In this document: positions 55,655-64,000 of the stretch, in pieces
How the letters are laid out: each line of letters begins with the position of its first letter
How positions within the stretch are numbered: the stretch's first letter is position 1
Assembly (NCBI RefSeq): GCF_011516925.1
Contig: NZ_WOTG01000005.1
Location: 108,056-172,055 of the forward strand
DNA length: 64,000 bases
Source of the DNA: Acetobacter fabarum
GTDB taxonomy: Bacteria > Pseudomonadota > Alphaproteobacteria > Acetobacterales > Acetobacteraceae
Reading direction: 5' to 3'
Made by a program: the position numbers and the translations under genes
Notes under the pieces: generated by a model
What the model was told of the DNA's origin: nothing
The model's input: only the letters and a program-made list of their open reading frames with translations
Database searches by the model: none

Positions 55655-57046
55655 ATGAGCGCGGATCCCGTCTCTGACCTGATTTCCCGCTACGGCGGGA
55701 ATCTGCCGCGCTATACCAGTTACCCGACCGCTGCGAGTTTTTCGGATGCGGTCGGGGCTCAGGACGTGGAAAGCTGGCTGCGTACGCTGCCAGCAGACCT
55801 GCCTGTTTCTCTGTATTTTCATGTTCCATTCTGTGATGAACTCTGCCGGTTCTGTGGGTGCAATACCTCAGTCATGCGGCATGAGGACGGGCGCGTGGCC
55901 TATGGTGACCTGCTGCGCGAGGAAATGCGCCGGGTTGTAGCCCTAACGGGCGAGCAGCGCGTTGTGCATCATCTCCAGTTTGGCGGTGGTACGCCCACCA
56001 CATTGCCGCCGGCCTCGCTCCGGCAGCTTATGCGTGCCGTACGCACGTTCTTCCGTTTTTCCGATGATGCCGAACTGGCGATGGAAATGGACCCCCGCCA
56101 TGTGCCCGAAGGTTATCCGGCACTCCTGGGTGATCTTGGGTTCAACCGCATCAGTCTTGGCGTGCAGGACCTGGACGAAAAGGTGCAGGAAGCCTGCGGT
56201 CGTCACCAGTCCTTTGCGCAGACCAAAAGCTGTATTGAGCAGGTACGCGCCGCGGGCGTTACGGGCGTTAATATCGACCTGATTTACGGCCTGCCCTACC
56301 AGACGGTAGAAAGCGTGGGTGAGACGGCCCGCCAGATTGCCCTGCTCCGCCCCGACCGGCTGGCCGTGTTTGGTTATGCCCACATTCCGTGGAAGCAGAA
56401 GCGCCAGAAGCTTATTCCTGAAAGCGCGCTACCGTCCTCTTCGGAGCGGCTGGCCCAGCGTGCGCAGATTGATGCCGTGTTGCAGGCGGCCGGGTATCAG
56501 GCCATTGGGCTGGACCATTACGCCCTGCCGGATGATGCCTTGGCCAAAGCTGCCAATGCCGGCACTCTGCACCGCAATTTTCAGGGTTACACAACGGATT
56601 CCTGCCCGGTGCTGCTGGGTATGGGGGCTTCGGCCATTTCCATGACCCCCGCCGGGTTTGCCCAGAATATTCCTACCGTTGCAACCTATGCCCGCGCACT
56701 GGCCGATTCGGCGGAACTGCCGGTTATGCGTGGGGTGGCCTGCACAGCGGAGGACCGCTACCGCGGGGCCATTATCGAACGTATTATGTGCGATCTGGCG
56801 GTGGACCTGCGCTCAAACCACATTCCCGATAACCCGGGTATGGATGGATTTGTGGAGGAGCTGGCCAGCCTGCATCTGTTCGAGCGGGATGGGCTGATTA
56901 CCCGCGCTGACAGCCGTATAGAGGTGACAGAAAAAGGGCGTCCGTTTTTGCGGAATGTCGCCGCTGTTTTTGACACGCGGCAGAAAGAGCTGGCCGCTGC
57001 AAGCACAGGCAAAGCGCCTGCTCCCCGTTTTTCTGGCGCGCTGTAA
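55655..57046 (+). CDS. hemN: Oxygen-independent coproporphyrinogen III oxidase HemN
   Basis: A 463-residue radical-SAM enzyme that makes protoporphyrinogen IX without oxygen. The cluster motif HVPFCDELCRFCGC provides C60, C64, C67 and the HemN-specific extra C69. RYTSYPTA at the N-terminus, QFGGGTPTTL, RISLGVQDLDEKVQ and DLIYGLPYQT follow. The C-terminal HemN domain has LDHYALPDDAL, NFQGYTT and GASAIS, which separates true HemN from HemW. It lies 9 nt after ompW, probably in one FNR-controlled operon. Confidence 0.96.
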   Translation: MSADPVSDLISRYGGNLPRYTSYPTAASFSDAVGAQDVESWLRTLPADLPVSLYFHVPFCDELCRFCGCNTSVMRHEDGRVAYGDLLREEMRRVVALTGEQRVVHHLQFGGGTPTTLPPASLRQLMRAVRTFFRFSDDAELAMEMDPRHVPEGYPALLGDLGFNRISLGVQDLDEKVQEACGRHQSFAQTKSCIEQVRAAGVTGVNIDLIYGLPYQTVESVGETARQIALLRPDRLAVFGYAHIPWKQKRQKLIPESALPSSSERLAQRAQIDAVLQAAGYQAIGLDHYALPDDALAKAANAGTLHRNFQGYTTDSCPVLLGMGASAISMTPAGFAQNIPTVATYARALADSAELPVMRGVACTAEDRYRGAIIERIMCDLAVDLRSNHIPDNPGMDGFVEELASLHLFERDGLITRADSRIEVTEKGRPFLRNVAAVFDTRQKELAAASTGKAPAPRFSGAL

Positions 57047-57205
57047 GGCAGGCCGTTCAAATTGGCATTTCTGCCATGCAACTTGATCATCGGGTTGTTT
57101 TGGCGCATGGAAGAACAGCTTCTGAACCGCAGAGGCAATGCTGCAAAAAGCCCGGCACCTCTGGTTCTCCAGCATATTTCTGTTTTATCGGAAGGATCGG
57201 ACAAC

Positions 57206-57883
57206 ATGCGTCCTGATGCTCCTTTGCCCGGCCAGACCGGGTCTTTTACCCTGCCGGACAGGTTGCGCCACACACCCGCGGCCACATATCCGTTCGCGCA
57301 CTGGATGCTTGAAAACGTTCTGGAACCCCCTGCCTGCGACGCCCTTGTGGACTGGAACCCGGGGGAGAGCGCCATCGCGGGGGATGTTGGCGGGCGGCGG
57401 GAAACGCGCAATGCCTTCCGCGTTTTTGTGGACCCGGCCGTGCGCGCAAGGGATGCCCGGCTGGACCGTATGGCCACGCTGCTGGATAGCGACCCCATGC
57501 GCCAGACGTTTGAAGCCATATGCGGCAGCCCATTGGATGAGGCCGCCCTCAGGCTGGAACTGTGTCTGGATACGGATGGATTCTGGCTTGAACCCCATAC
57601 CGACATCGGGGCCAAAAAACTGACCCTGCTTATCTCCCTTTCTACAGGGGAGGACGCGCAGCAATGGGGCACGGACCTGATGACACCGCAGGGCGAATCT
57701 GTTGCCCGTGCATCTGGCGTGTTCAATTCGGGGGTGTTGTTCATCCCTTCAGACAAGACATGGCATGGCTTTGTGCAGCGCCCGATCCGGGGTACACGGC
57801 GGACCCTGATCGTCAATTTTGTCGATAAAAACTGGCGTGCCGTGCACGAACTGGCCTTTGGACCGCGTATGGCCCGGGCCTGA
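57206..57883 (+). CDS. 2OG-Fe(II) oxygenase family protein
   Basis: About 225 residues. Iron ligands are H131 and D133 (EPHTDIGAK) and H187 (KTWHGF), with R198/R199 in RRTLIVNFV for 2-oxoglutarate. These form the HxD...H...R facial triad of prolyl-4-hydroxylase-like oxygenases. The substrate is unknown. ATG 57206 follows GGAAGGATCGGA and is preferred over in-frame upstream codons, whose product lacks conservation. It lies 159 nt after hemN, so a separate promoter is possible, and ends in an intrinsic terminator. Confidence 0.85.
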   Translation: MRPDAPLPGQTGSFTLPDRLRHTPAATYPFAHWMLENVLEPPACDALVDWNPGESAIAGDVGGRRETRNAFRVFVDPAVRARDARLDRMATLLDSDPMRQTFEAICGSPLDEAALRLELCLDTDGFWLEPHTDIGAKKLTLLISLSTGEDAQQWGTDLMTPQGESVARASGVFNSGVLFIPSDKTWHGFVQRPIRGTRRTLIVNFVDKNWRAVHELAFGPRMARA

Positions 57884-57910
57884 CCTTTCCTGTTTGGCGG
57901 AAAAGGCGCA

Positions 57911-57936
57911 AAACGGGCCGGGGTGCCCGTTTTTTG
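57911..57936 (+). terminator. Intrinsic terminator after the 2OG oxygenase gene
   Basis: AACGGGC pairs with GCCCGTT around a CGGGGT loop, followed by TTTTT. It lies 28 nt after the stop codon. Confidence 0.8.
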
Positions 57937-57997
57937 CAATTCTGTGACAAATCGGGTTTAGGAAAGCTACAGAAATTTCAACGGGGATAAAACGGGA

Positions 57998-59635
57998 ATG
58001 AGTGAACCTGTGCGTGAGTCGATGGAGTTCGATGTTGTCATTGTTGGCGGTGGTCCCGCCGGACTGGCTGCCGCCATTCGCCTGCGCCAGCTTTCGCCGC
58101 AAACCAGTGTCTGCCTGATTGAAAAAGGGAGCGAGATCGGGGCGCATATTGTATCCGGCGCCGTGATCGAGCCGCGCGCACTGGCCGAACTGCTGCCCGA
58201 CTGGCGCGAACGCGGTGCGCCGCTGGATACGCCTGTAACGGCGGAAGATATGTTCTACCTGACCGAAACAGGCAGTATTCGGGTGCCCATGCTCGACAAG
58301 GTCATGCCGCACATGGCCAACCACGGGAATTACATTGTCAGTCTGGGCGAGGTCTGCCGCTGGCTGGCCGTGCAGGCCGAGGAACTGGGGGTGGAAATCT
58401 ACCCCGGTTTTGCCGGGGCTGAAGTGCTGATCGAACGCAACCGCGTGGTGGGTGTGGCCACGGGGGATATGGGTGTGGGGCGTGACGGCAAACCCGGCCC
58501 CAACTACCAGCCCGGCATGGAACTGCGTGGGCGCTACACCCTGTTTGCAGAAGGCTGCCGTGGCTCCCTGACCAAGCAGGTCATGGCCCATTACGACCTG
58601 CGCAAGGATGCGGACCCGCAGACCTACGGCCTAGGCATTAAGGAAGTGTGGGAAATCCCGGCAGAAAACCATCGCCCCGGTCTGGTGCAGCACAGCTTTG
58701 GCTGGCCGCTGGACAACGGTACGTATGGTGGCGCGTGGCTGTACCATTTTGGCGAAAACCTTGTGTCCTATGGCTTTGTCATCGGGCTGGATTACGCCAA
58801 CACATGGCTCTCCCCGTTTGAGGAAATGCAGCGCGTCAAGCTGCATCCGGCTTTCCGCCAGCATCTGGAAGGGGGGCGGCGTATTTCCTACGGTGCGCGT
58901 GCCCTGTCCGAGGGTGGTTTGCAGTCCATTCCGCGCCTGACCTTTCCCGGTGGTGCGCTGATCGGGGATTCGGCAGGGTTTTTGAATGTGCCAAAAATCA
59001 AGGGCACGCATACATCCATGAAGTCGGGCATGCTGGCGGCGGAAGCCGTGGTGGATGCCATGAAAACCGACCGCGTAGAGCCGGGCTCCTATACGCAGAA
59101 GGTCCGGCAGTCCTGGCTGTGGCAGGAACTGCGCACCGCACGCAACATTCGCCCCGCCTTTGCCCGTTTTGGAGCTATGGGTGGCGCGGTGTACGCGGGG
59201 CTGGATGCCATGGTGCTGCGTGGACGCGCCCCATGGACGCTCCACTTCAAACATCAGGATAACGAAACACTGCGCGCGGCTGATCTGTGCGCAAAGCCGT
59301 TTTACCCCAAGCCCGATGGCAAGCTGACGTTTGATCGTCTGTCTTCCGTCTTCCTGTCAGCCACCAACCATGAGGAGGATCAGCCGGTGCATCTGCGGCT
59401 TAAAAATCCGTCCTTGTGGAAAACGGTCAACTGGGATGTGTTCCACGCACCAGAGGCGCGTTATTGCCCGGCAGGTGTGTACGAAGTGGCGGATGAGCAG
59501 ACAGCACCACATCTGCAAATCAATGCCCAGAACTGCGTACATTGCAAAACGTGTGACATTAAGGACCCCACCCAGAATATAGACTGGACCACGCCCGAAG
59601 GAGGTGGTGGGCCGAATTATCCGGCTGGTATGTGA
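57998..59635 (+). CDS. Electron transfer flavoprotein-ubiquinone oxidoreductase
   Basis: A 545-residue membrane-associated FAD/[4Fe-4S] enzyme that passes electrons from ETF to ubiquinone. The FAD motif is VVIVGGGPAGLAAAIRL at the N-terminus. SGAVIEPRAL, FAEGCRGSLTKQ, the quinone-site region GGLQSIPRLTFPGG and KGTHTSMKSGMLAAEA follow. The C-terminal cluster ligands are one Cys in RYCPAGVYE and three in NCVHCKTCD. It ends PNYPAGM as in known ETF-QO proteins. etfB and etfA follow, giving a complete ETF-to-quinone module; the feeding dehydrogenases are not in the window. Confidence 0.96.
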   Translation: MSEPVRESMEFDVVIVGGGPAGLAAAIRLRQLSPQTSVCLIEKGSEIGAHIVSGAVIEPRALAELLPDWRERGAPLDTPVTAEDMFYLTETGSIRVPMLDKVMPHMANHGNYIVSLGEVCRWLAVQAEELGVEIYPGFAGAEVLIERNRVVGVATGDMGVGRDGKPGPNYQPGMELRGRYTLFAEGCRGSLTKQVMAHYDLRKDADPQTYGLGIKEVWEIPAENHRPGLVQHSFGWPLDNGTYGGAWLYHFGENLVSYGFVIGLDYANTWLSPFEEMQRVKLHPAFRQHLEGGRRISYGARALSEGGLQSIPRLTFPGGALIGDSAGFLNVPKIKGTHTSMKSGMLAAEAVVDAMKTDRVEPGSYTQKVRQSWLWQELRTARNIRPAFARFGAMGGAVYAGLDAMVLRGRAPWTLHFKHQDNETLRAADLCAKPFYPKPDGKLTFDRLSSVFLSATNHEEDQPVHLRLKNPSLWKTVNWDVFHAPEARYCPAGVYEVADEQTAPHLQINAQNCVHCKTCDIKDPTQNIDWTTPEGGGGPNYPAGM

Positions 59636-59698
59636 ATTTCGGTCAAAGTACGATAAAGAACCGTCCGAACCATCCTGCGTCTGCAAGCGAAAGAAGTC

Positions 59699-60448
59699 AT
59701 GAAGATACTCGTACCTGTAAAGCGGGTTGTTGATTACAACATCAAACCGCGCGTCAAGGCGGATGGCAGCGGAGTGGAAACCGCTGGCGTCAAGATGTCC
59801 ATGAATCCGTTTGACGAAATTGCGGTGGAAGAAGCCGTGCGCCTGCGTGAAAAAGGCGCTGCTTCGGAAGTCGTGGTTGTGTCCATTGGTGTGCAGCAGG
59901 CGCAGGACACCCTGCGTACCGCCATGGCCATGGGCGCTGACCGGGCCATTCTGGTGCTGACCGATGAAAGCCCCGAACCTCTGGCTGTTGCCAAGGTGCT
60001 CAAAACACTGGTCGAAAAAGAAGGCCCCTCGCTGGTTGTGCTGGGCAAACAGGCCATTGATGATGACATGAATGCAACGGGCCAGATGCTGGCCGGCCTG
60101 CTGGGCTGGGGTCAGGGCACCTTTGCCAGCAAGGTTGATGTGGTCGATGGCCGCGTGAATGTCAGCCGTGAAATTGATGGCGGCACGGAGCAGGTCTCCC
60201 TTACCCTGCCAGCCATTATCACGGCCGACCTGCGCTTGAACGAGCCGCGCTACGCCTCCCTGCCCAACATCATGAAAGCCAAGAAAAAGCCGCTGGAAAC
60301 CATTCCTGCCGCTGACCTTGGTGTGGACATGGCCCCGCGCCTGACGGTTGTTTCCGTTGCGGAACCCGCAGAACGTAAGGCGGGGATCAAGGTTGGCTCT
60401 GCAACAGAGCTGGTAGAAAAACTGCGTAACGAAGCAAAGGTGATCTGA
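59699..60448 (+). CDS. etfB: Electron transfer flavoprotein subunit beta
   Basis: A 249-residue AMP-binding subunit of the ETF heterodimer. It opens [60 protein letters not shown] and the ETF-beta signature [32 protein letters not shown] (seen as [12 protein letters not shown] and PNIMKAKKK) follow, including the recognition loop for dehydrogenase partners. It is 63 nt after ETF-QO and 2 nt before etfA. Confidence 0.97.
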   Translation: MKILVPVKRVVDYNIKPRVKADGSGVETAGVKMSMNPFDEIAVEEAVRLREKGAASEVVVVSIGVQQAQDTLRTAMAMGADRAILVLTDESPEPLAVAKVLKTLVEKEGPSLVVLGKQAIDDDMNATGQMLAGLLGWGQGTFASKVDVVDGRVNVSREIDGGTEQVSLTLPAIITADLRLNEPRYASLPNIMKAKKKPLETIPAADLGVDMAPRLTVVSVAEPAERKAGIKVGSATELVEKLRNEAKVI

Positions 60449-60450
60449 AC

Positions 60451-61377
60451 ATGACCGCTCTTGTTCTTCTGGATCATGAAGGCGGCCAGATCAGGAAGGC
60501 AGCCCTTTCTGCTGTAACCGCCGCAACCCGTCTGGGTGATGTGCATGTGCTGGTCGCCGGGGATGCCGCTCTGGCACAGGCTGCAAGCCAGATTGCAGGC
60601 GTGTCCAAGGTGCTGCATGCGGCAGATGCCCGCTATGCGCATGAACTGGCCGAGCCTCTGGCAGCCCTGCTTGTCTCCCTTGCTGGCAGCTACGACCATA
60701 TCGTGGCCGCTGCGGGTGCCACGGGCAAGAACGTGCTGCCGCGTGCAGCTGCCCTGCTGGACGTGCAGCCCATCCCCGATGTGGTGAGCATTGTGGACGC
60801 GCAAACCTTTGTGCGCCCGATTTACGCTGGCAACGCACTGGCGACCGTGCGTTCCTCCGACGCCAAAAAAGTCCTGACCGTGCGCAGTGCATCGTTTGAT
60901 GCTGCCCCGGCCGAAGGTGGCAGCGCCCCGGTTGAGGCTGTTGCAGCGGTAGATAGCCCTGACGTGTCCCGCTTTGAGGCCGTTCAGCTGTCTGACTCCG
61001 CCCGCCCTGATCTGGAATCGGCACGCGTTGTGGTGTCCGGCGGTCGTGGCATGGGTAGTGAGGAAAAGTTCCACGCGCTGGACCCGCTGGCCGATGTGCT
61101 GGGTGCTGCTGTTGGTGCGTCCCGCGCTGCAGTCGATTCCGGTTTTGTGCCCAACGAATTGCAGGTCGGCCAGACCGGCAAGATCGTGGCACCGGAACTG
61201 TACATGGCGTTTGGTATTTCCGGCGCAATCCAGCATCTGGCAGGCATGAAGGACAGCCGCGTGATCGTAGCCGTGAACAAAGACCCCGAAGCCCCCATCT
61301 TTCAGGTGGCGGATTACGGTATTGTGGGCGATCTGTTTGAGGTTGTGCCGCAGTTGGTGGAAGAGCTTAAAAAATAA
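60451..61377 (+). CDS. etfA: Electron transfer flavoprotein subunit alpha
   Basis: A 308-residue FAD-binding subunit of ETF. The C-terminal FAD domain is clear: [63 protein letters not shown] (as [13 protein letters not shown] and [12 protein letters not shown]) and [23 protein letters not shown]. The N-terminal domain has [15 protein letters not shown] and [14 protein letters not shown] segments. ETF collects electrons from acyl-CoA and related dehydrogenases and hands them to ETF-QO upstream. It is followed by a strong bidirectional terminator. Confidence 0.97.
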   Translation: MTALVLLDHEGGQIRKAALSAVTAATRLGDVHVLVAGDAALAQAASQIAGVSKVLHAADARYAHELAEPLAALLVSLAGSYDHIVAAAGATGKNVLPRAAALLDVQPIPDVVSIVDAQTFVRPIYAGNALATVRSSDAKKVLTVRSASFDAAPAEGGSAPVEAVAAVDSPDVSRFEAVQLSDSARPDLESARVVVSGGRGMGSEEKFHALDPLADVLGAAVGASRAAVDSGFVPNELQVGQTGKIVAPELYMAFGISGAIQHLAGMKDSRVIVAVNKDPEAPIFQVADYGIVGDLFEVVPQLVEELKK

Positions 61378-61402
61378 GCGCATCTCCATAATCGCGTGCT
61401 TG

Positions 61403-61440
61403 AAAAGCCCGTATGCCCTTGTGGCGTACGGGCTTTTTTT
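61403..61440. terminator. Bidirectional terminator between etfA and the TetR gene
   Basis: AAAAGCCCGTATGCC / GGCGTACGGGCTTTTTTT with a CTTGT loop and one mismatch. A- and T-runs on both sides allow it to act for both convergent genes. Confidence 0.88.
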
Positions 61441-61446
61441 ATGGAG

Positions 61447-62094
61447 TTATTCCGCGCCGTAAGCCGCCATGAACACCCGGACGGCGGCATGGATCACTTT
61501 TTCTTCCTCCTCCGCACTGTTTTCCGGGTTCAGGTTAAAACGGCGCAGGTGGGCGATGCGTGTCTGGCACAGGGCAAAAAACTGCTCGGCGGCAAAAACC
61601 GGGTCTTCTGTCCGCAAGGTGCCCAGCGCTTCCTGTTCGCGTATCCAGTTGGCCAGTGTGGCAATGGCGACTCGGGGACCATTTTCCCAGAACACGGCCC
61701 CAAGCTGGGGGAAGCGCGGCGCTTCGGAGACAATAATCCGGTAGAGCATCAGGCTGTCGGGCTGGGTAATCAGGCGCACCATGGCGCGGGCCACGGCGGT
61801 CAGTGTTTCCCGCGCGGGCGAATCCTCCTGCACGGGGGCAAGAGCCACGGGCAGTTTTTCGCGGCAGCATTGTTCCACAAATGCGGCAAACAGGTCGGCC
61901 TTGTTGGTAAAGTAGTTATACAGCGTTCCCTTGGATACAGCGGCCTGCCGCGCAATGGCGGACATGCTTGCGCCCTCGTAGCCATGTTCGGCAAAAACCG
62001 CACTGGCTCCAGTCAGAATCTGCTGTCGTTTGGTCTCGGACTCTCCCGTGCAGGGGGAGCAGGAGGGCGCGGGGAGGGGAGGAGATAGGGCCAT
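61447..62094 (-). CDS. TetR/AcrR-family transcriptional regulator
   Basis: About 215 residues. The N-terminal HTH is typical: RQQILTGASAVFAEHGYEGASMSAIARQAAVSKGTLYNYFTNKADLF (AVFAEHGYEG and VSKGTLYNYF are hallmarks). The C-terminal ligand-binding domain is helical and ends in an acidic EEEEK segment. ATG 62094 is chosen because it gives the usual short arm before the HTH. It diverges from an outer-membrane efflux gene, with a palindromic operator between them, so it most likely represses that gene and itself and responds to a toxic ligand. Confidence 0.92.
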   Translation of the reverse strand: MALSPPLPAPSCSPCTGESETKRQQILTGASAVFAEHGYEGASMSAIARQAAVSKGTLYNYFTNKADLFAAFVEQCCREKLPVALAPVQEDSPARETLTAVARAMVRLITQPDSLMLYRIIVSEAPRFPQLGAVFWENGPRVAIATLANWIREQEALGTLRTEDPVFAAEQFFALCQTRIAHLRRFNLNPENSAEEEEKVIHAAVRVFMAAYGAE

Positions 62095-62155
62095 GGATCT
62101 TCGGGCTTTGGAGACTTGTGATTGACGCGGTAGGGAAAGACGATAGGGTATGCCC

Positions 62156-62174
62156 TGACCGAACTGGTCGGTCA
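62156..62174. promoter_or_regulatory. Palindromic operator between the TetR and efflux genes
   Basis: TGACCGA-ACTGG-TCGGTCA: perfect 7-bp arms around a 5-bp centre. It sits 62 nt upstream of the TetR start and 58 nt upstream of the efflux start. Symmetry, spacing and location fit a TetR-family binding site controlling both promoters. Confidence 0.8.
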
Positions 62175-62231
62175 GCGTAGCGGTTATAACGCATATTAAA
62201 GCAGGCGCATAATTTCGACGAGGGTAAGCGG

Positions 62232-63761
62232 GTGGCAAGAAGGAATGCACGGCGGGCGGGCGCACTGGCAGCCGGTTTTATTCTGGCAGGTTGTGCTGTA
62301 GGGCCAGACTATAAAAAGCCCCAGGCGTGGTCCCCCTCACAATGGCAGAAAGCGGCAACGCAGGAGCGCACCAGCGCGCTGAGTGTGCCCACGGAGCAGG
62401 AGCCGGACGCGCAGTGGTGGTCAGTGTTCCATGACCCGGAACTGACCTCGCTTGAACAGCGTCTGGCCGCCCAGAACCTGGACGTGTTGCAGGCATCCGA
62501 GCAGCTTGCCGTCAGCCGCGGGCAATTGCTGCTGGCCGGTGCGGAGCGCTTCCCAGACCTTGCAGCCTCTGGCTCGTATAGCCGCGTGCAGCACAGTAGC
62601 AAGCAGTTGCAGCGGATTGTGGAGCGGATTGGTGAACATTCTGCTGACCCCCAGCTGAAGGAAATGCTGACTAGCCAGGCTTCCGAGGCCACCATACCGC
62701 TGCTGAACAACTGGCAGGATGGTGTGCAGGCCAGTTGGGAAGTGGATCTGTGGGGCCGTGTGCGCAGGCAGTATGAGGCCGCCAAGTCCTACACCAACGC
62801 CACCATGGAAGAACGCCGGGGGATTCTGATCGCCCGCCAGTCCGAGCTGGCATCGGATTACATGACACTGCGCAGCCTGCAGGAGCAGTTGCGCATTACC
62901 ACGGCCAACCGCGATGCCGCAGCCAAACTGCTGCAACTGAGCCAGTCGCGCTACAAAAGCGGTCTGGTGAGCGAACTGGATGTGGATAGCGCCCAGTCCG
63001 AGCTCCAGCATACCAATGCTCTGATCCCGCAGTTTGAGCAGCGCATTGCCATGCAGATCAACGCCATCAATCTGCTTATGGGCATGCCCCCGGGTGGGCT
63101 GAACACCGAACTGGTGCAAACAGCGGGCATTCCGCTGGTGCCGCCAGCCGTGCCTATTGGCCTGCCATCCGAACTGGCACATCGTCGCCCCGACATCCGT
63201 GAGGCTGAAGCCGAACTGCATGCGGCCACGGCCGAAGTGGGGCAGGCCATGGCGGACTTTTACCCCAAGGTCACCATTGATGCGGGCTTTGGGCTTCAGT
63301 CCTTTTCGTTCCGCGATATGGGGATGTGGAGCTCACGCATGTGGAATGTGGGGCCGTCCATCACGATCCCCATTTTTCAGGGCGGGCGCCTGACCGGCCA
63401 GTTGCAGATGAAAAAAGCATCGCAGAGGGCCGCAGCCCTGCGGTACCGCAAAACGGTGCTCAATGCCTGGAGCGAGGTGGATAATGCACTCACCGCATAT
63501 CAGGCAGAGCAGAAGAAGAACCAGCGCCTGAGCAGCCAGGTGGCAGCAGACAAGCGTTCCATGGAGCTGGCGCAAAGCCAGTATAAGCATGGGCTGCAGA
63601 GTTACCTGCAGGTGCTTGATGCACAGCGTAGGCTGCTCTCTTCCCAGACCAGTCTGGCGGATAGCACAGCGAGTATCGCAGATGATCTGGTGCGTCTGTA
63701 TAACGCGCTGGGCGGGGGATGGGAGAGTACCTTCCCCGTCTCCAAGCCCAAACACGCCTAA
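62232..63761 (+). CDS. Efflux transporter outer membrane factor lipoprotein (NodT/OprM family)
   Basis: A 509-residue TolC-like outer-membrane channel. The start is GTG 62232. A lipobox LAGC gives lipidated C21, followed by VGPDYKKP, the NodT-family N-terminal mark. Two OEP repeats follow: WWSVFHDPELTSLEQRL, LAASGSYSRVQ, ASWEVDLWGRVRRQYEAA in the first, and LPSELAHRRPDIREAEAELHAATAEVGQAMADFYPKVTI in the second (quoted in part). It would pair with an RND or MFS pump and a membrane-fusion protein, but neither is encoded in the window; a terminator follows, so the partners must be elsewhere. Confidence 0.93.
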   Translation: MARRNARRAGALAAGFILAGCAVGPDYKKPQAWSPSQWQKAATQERTSALSVPTEQEPDAQWWSVFHDPELTSLEQRLAAQNLDVLQASEQLAVSRGQLLLAGAERFPDLAASGSYSRVQHSSKQLQRIVERIGEHSADPQLKEMLTSQASEATIPLLNNWQDGVQASWEVDLWGRVRRQYEAAKSYTNATMEERRGILIARQSELASDYMTLRSLQEQLRITTANRDAAAKLLQLSQSRYKSGLVSELDVDSAQSELQHTNALIPQFEQRIAMQINAINLLMGMPPGGLNTELVQTAGIPLVPPAVPIGLPSELAHRRPDIREAEAELHAATAEVGQAMADFYPKVTIDAGFGLQSFSFRDMGMWSSRMWNVGPSITIPIFQGGRLTGQLQMKKASQRAAALRYRKTVLNAWSEVDNALTAYQAEQKKNQRLSSQVAADKRSMELAQSQYKHGLQSYLQVLDAQRRLLSSQTSLADSTASIADDLVRLYNALGGGWESTFPVSKPKHA

Positions 63762-63793
63762 CGGCTTGGGCACACAGGATATTTCAAACCAGG

Positions 63794-63820
63794 AGCGGGC
63801 TGTGAGGCCCGCTTTTATTT
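63794..63820 (+). terminator. Intrinsic terminator after the efflux gene
   Basis: AGCGGGC pairs with GCCCGCT around TGTGAG, followed by TTTATTTT. It lies 32 nt after the stop codon. Confidence 0.8.
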
Positions 63821-63911
63821 TGCATTAAGAACGTTAATTTTCAGGATTGGCGGTTTTCTGGGGTTTTTTGTTTAGGTTATGATTTTGTTTCATTTTTTTT
63901 GTTTTCTAGTG

Positions 63912-63939
63912 TTGACGGGTTAGTGTCTGGGGGTATAGA
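63912..63939 (+). promoter_or_regulatory. Strong sigma-70-type promoter with upstream T-tracts
   Basis: TTGACG (63912-63917), a 16-nt spacer and TATAGA (63934-63939). Upstream, 63835-63910 is rich in T-tracts, like an UP element. At least the first 60 nt downstream carry no start codon with a ribosome site, suggesting a non-coding leader. The arrangement resembles rRNA-operon promoters. The transcribed gene lies beyond the window. Confidence 0.65.
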
Positions 63940-64000
63940 AGCTGCTTCACCGAGACGAGATGACCTTGGCGGTTTCGGAAGTTTCTGCTAAGGTTTTTGG

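Overview
The window is a GC-rich chromosomal segment with gene order, protein families and short ATGA-type gene overlaps typical of alphaproteobacteria. Several features point to an acetic acid bacterium (Acetobacteraceae): a CtrA-type regulator, alphaproteobacterial AddAB, a cysteine-poor DksA, an FNR-type regulator next to ompW/hemN, and ETF-QO/EtfBA. I cannot fix the genus. No phage, insertion sequence, CRISPR array or plasmid gene was seen. Almost everything is core genome.

Layout. 1-3.8 kb: the end of secA, yebC, then a tightly overlapping ruvC-ruvA-ruvB-ybgC run. 3.9-12.6 kb: the Tol-Pal envelope cluster (tolQ, tolR, tolA, tolB, pal, cpoB), then tilS and ftsH. 12.7-16.1 kb: folP, glmM, thiD. 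16.2-17.3 kb: a convergent CtrA-like regulator with a degenerate receiver domain, preceded by an AT-rich island. 17.4-27.4 kb: tsaE, addB, addA, trxA, accD, folC. 27.5-29.9 kb: tRNA-Thr(UGU), cysS, trmJ. 30-37 kb: an alpha/beta hydrolase diverging from two cysteine desulfurases, a [2Fe-2S] ferredoxin, mnmA, a glutathione transferase and a glycosyltransferase. 36.9-40.3 kb, minus strand: an RluA-type pseudouridine synthase and ftsK. 40.7-46.5 kb: a large unrecognised PLP-fold protein, a histidine phosphatase, tldD, tyrS. 46.6-51.3 kb: a Gly/Pro-rich lipoprotein, tRNA-Thr(GGU), dksA, ssb, rsmD, rluB, a class-I glutamine-amidotransferase-like hydrolase. 51.4-57.9 kb: tadA, degP, fnr, ompW, hemN and a 2OG-Fe(II) oxygenase. 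58-61.4 kb: ETF-QO, etfB, etfA. 61.4-64 kb: a TetR regulator diverging from an outer-membrane efflux lipoprotein, then a strong promoter that runs off the window.

How the parts work together. ruvABC resolves Holliday junctions and AddAB processes double-strand breaks. Tol-Pal-CpoB couples envelope constriction to division, and ftsK handles chromosome segregation at the septum. The two desulfurases, ferredoxin and MnmA form a plausible sulfur-transfer group for Fe-S assembly and tRNA 2-thiolation. Two FNR-type operators sit between fnr and ompW-hemN and suggest an oxygen-responsive unit.

Most interesting items: (1) the CtrA paralogue whose phospho-acceptor Asp is Thr and whose conserved Lys is Glu; (2) the 726-residue PLP-fold protein paired with a histidine phosphatase; (3) the FNR/ompW/hemN circuit; (4) an rRNA-like promoter at the right edge. 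No evidently new defence or mobile system was found. All family calls come from reading motifs, not from database searches.
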